Assembly (NCBI GenBank): GCA_964487155.1
Contig: CAZAQB010000025.1
Coordinates: 1 to 32,133, forward strand
Direction of reading: 5' to 3'
Length of the DNA: 32,133 nucleotides
Source of the DNA: CAZAQB01 sp964487155
GTDB taxonomy: Bacteria > Pseudomonadota > Gammaproteobacteria > Nitrococcales > Nitrococcaceae
Below are positions 32,109-32,133 of the stretch, in pieces. Position 1 is the first letter of the stretch, and the number at the start of each line of letters is the position of its first letter. The notes under the pieces were generated by a model. The model was not told the origin of the DNA. It searched no databases and saw only the letters and a list, made by a program, of their open reading frames with translations. The position numbers and the translations under genes are program-made.

Positions 32109-32133
32109 AGCGCCGCGGCGCGCTCCGGGTCCG

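Larger units (their letters stand above)
31391..32133. other. Repeat-rich region upstream of metX, including gap and window end
   Basis: No gene is supported in this stretch. It contains palindromes GTAGGGTGGGT...ACCCACC (31488-31518, 31664-31693), a GCGGCTGAAGCCGC unit (31624-31637), REP units (31753-31869) and a second REP arm after the gap (32048-32077). The last 25 bases may be the 3' end of a minus-strand gene (frame DPERAAALGL), too short to call. Confidence 0.7.

Noticed and set aside
32109..32133. 3' end of a minus-strand gene (DPERAAALGL frame)
   Set aside because: Only about ten codons are visible and no family can be tested; left as a remark in the intergenic entry.

Overview
This is a high-GC, gene-dense chromosomal window from what looks like a gammaproteobacterium. 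Ectothiorhodospiraceae or Chromatiales are my guess from gene order, lipA/msbA/sohB/zapE/hspQ/metXW content and GC; I could not test it. It is a draft assembly: three runs of exactly 100 N (4999-5098, 23824-23923, 31933-32032) are flanked by 55-bp duplicated or re-used contig ends.

Layout. 1-4276: cytochrome c oxidase block (ctaD 3' end, a small membrane ORF, ctaE, a DUF2909 gene, SURF1, a SCO-like membrane protein, ctaB). It lacks cox11 and ctaA from their usual places. 4328-7539: REP pair, a gamma-glutamylcyclotransferase-like gene, a phospholipid N-methyltransferase-like gene, lipA, a small ORF and a TusA-family gene. 7550-10366: sohB, then a KilA-N/ORF6N-like ORF overlapping a caa3-type ctaG, then sco, which supplies copper delivery for the oxidase. 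10470-13205: HDOD-GGDEF signalling protein, Asp/Glu racemase, DUF302 protein. 13452-15863: tyrosine-type phosphatase and msbA.

16273-19159 is an AT-richer accessory island. A multi-zinc-ribbon gene of unknown function and three toxin-antitoxin pairs (hicAB, vapBC, brnTA) are separated by attC-like sites. I read it as integron cassettes without an integrase (CALIN-like), interrupted by a 161-bp MITE-like element whose left end supplies the brnA stop codon. A 15-bp copy of that element's end also sits at 3311-3325, where ctaA would be expected.

19249-26357: ygfF-type dehydrogenase, RNase D-like exonuclease, a broken encapsulin locus (EncFtn-type ferritin fused in frame to the last third of an encapsulin shell protein, with a non-canonical start and a +1 G frameshift), ilvD, a metallophosphoesterase split by an artefactual gap, and zapE. 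26426-32133: an unknown gene, a histone-deacetylase-like gene, hspQ with a sigma-32-like promoter, a DUF4426 gene, metW-metX, and a repeat-rich tail. REP palindromes (GCCGGATGCGGCG...CGCCTTATCCGGCCTAC) recur between genes throughout.
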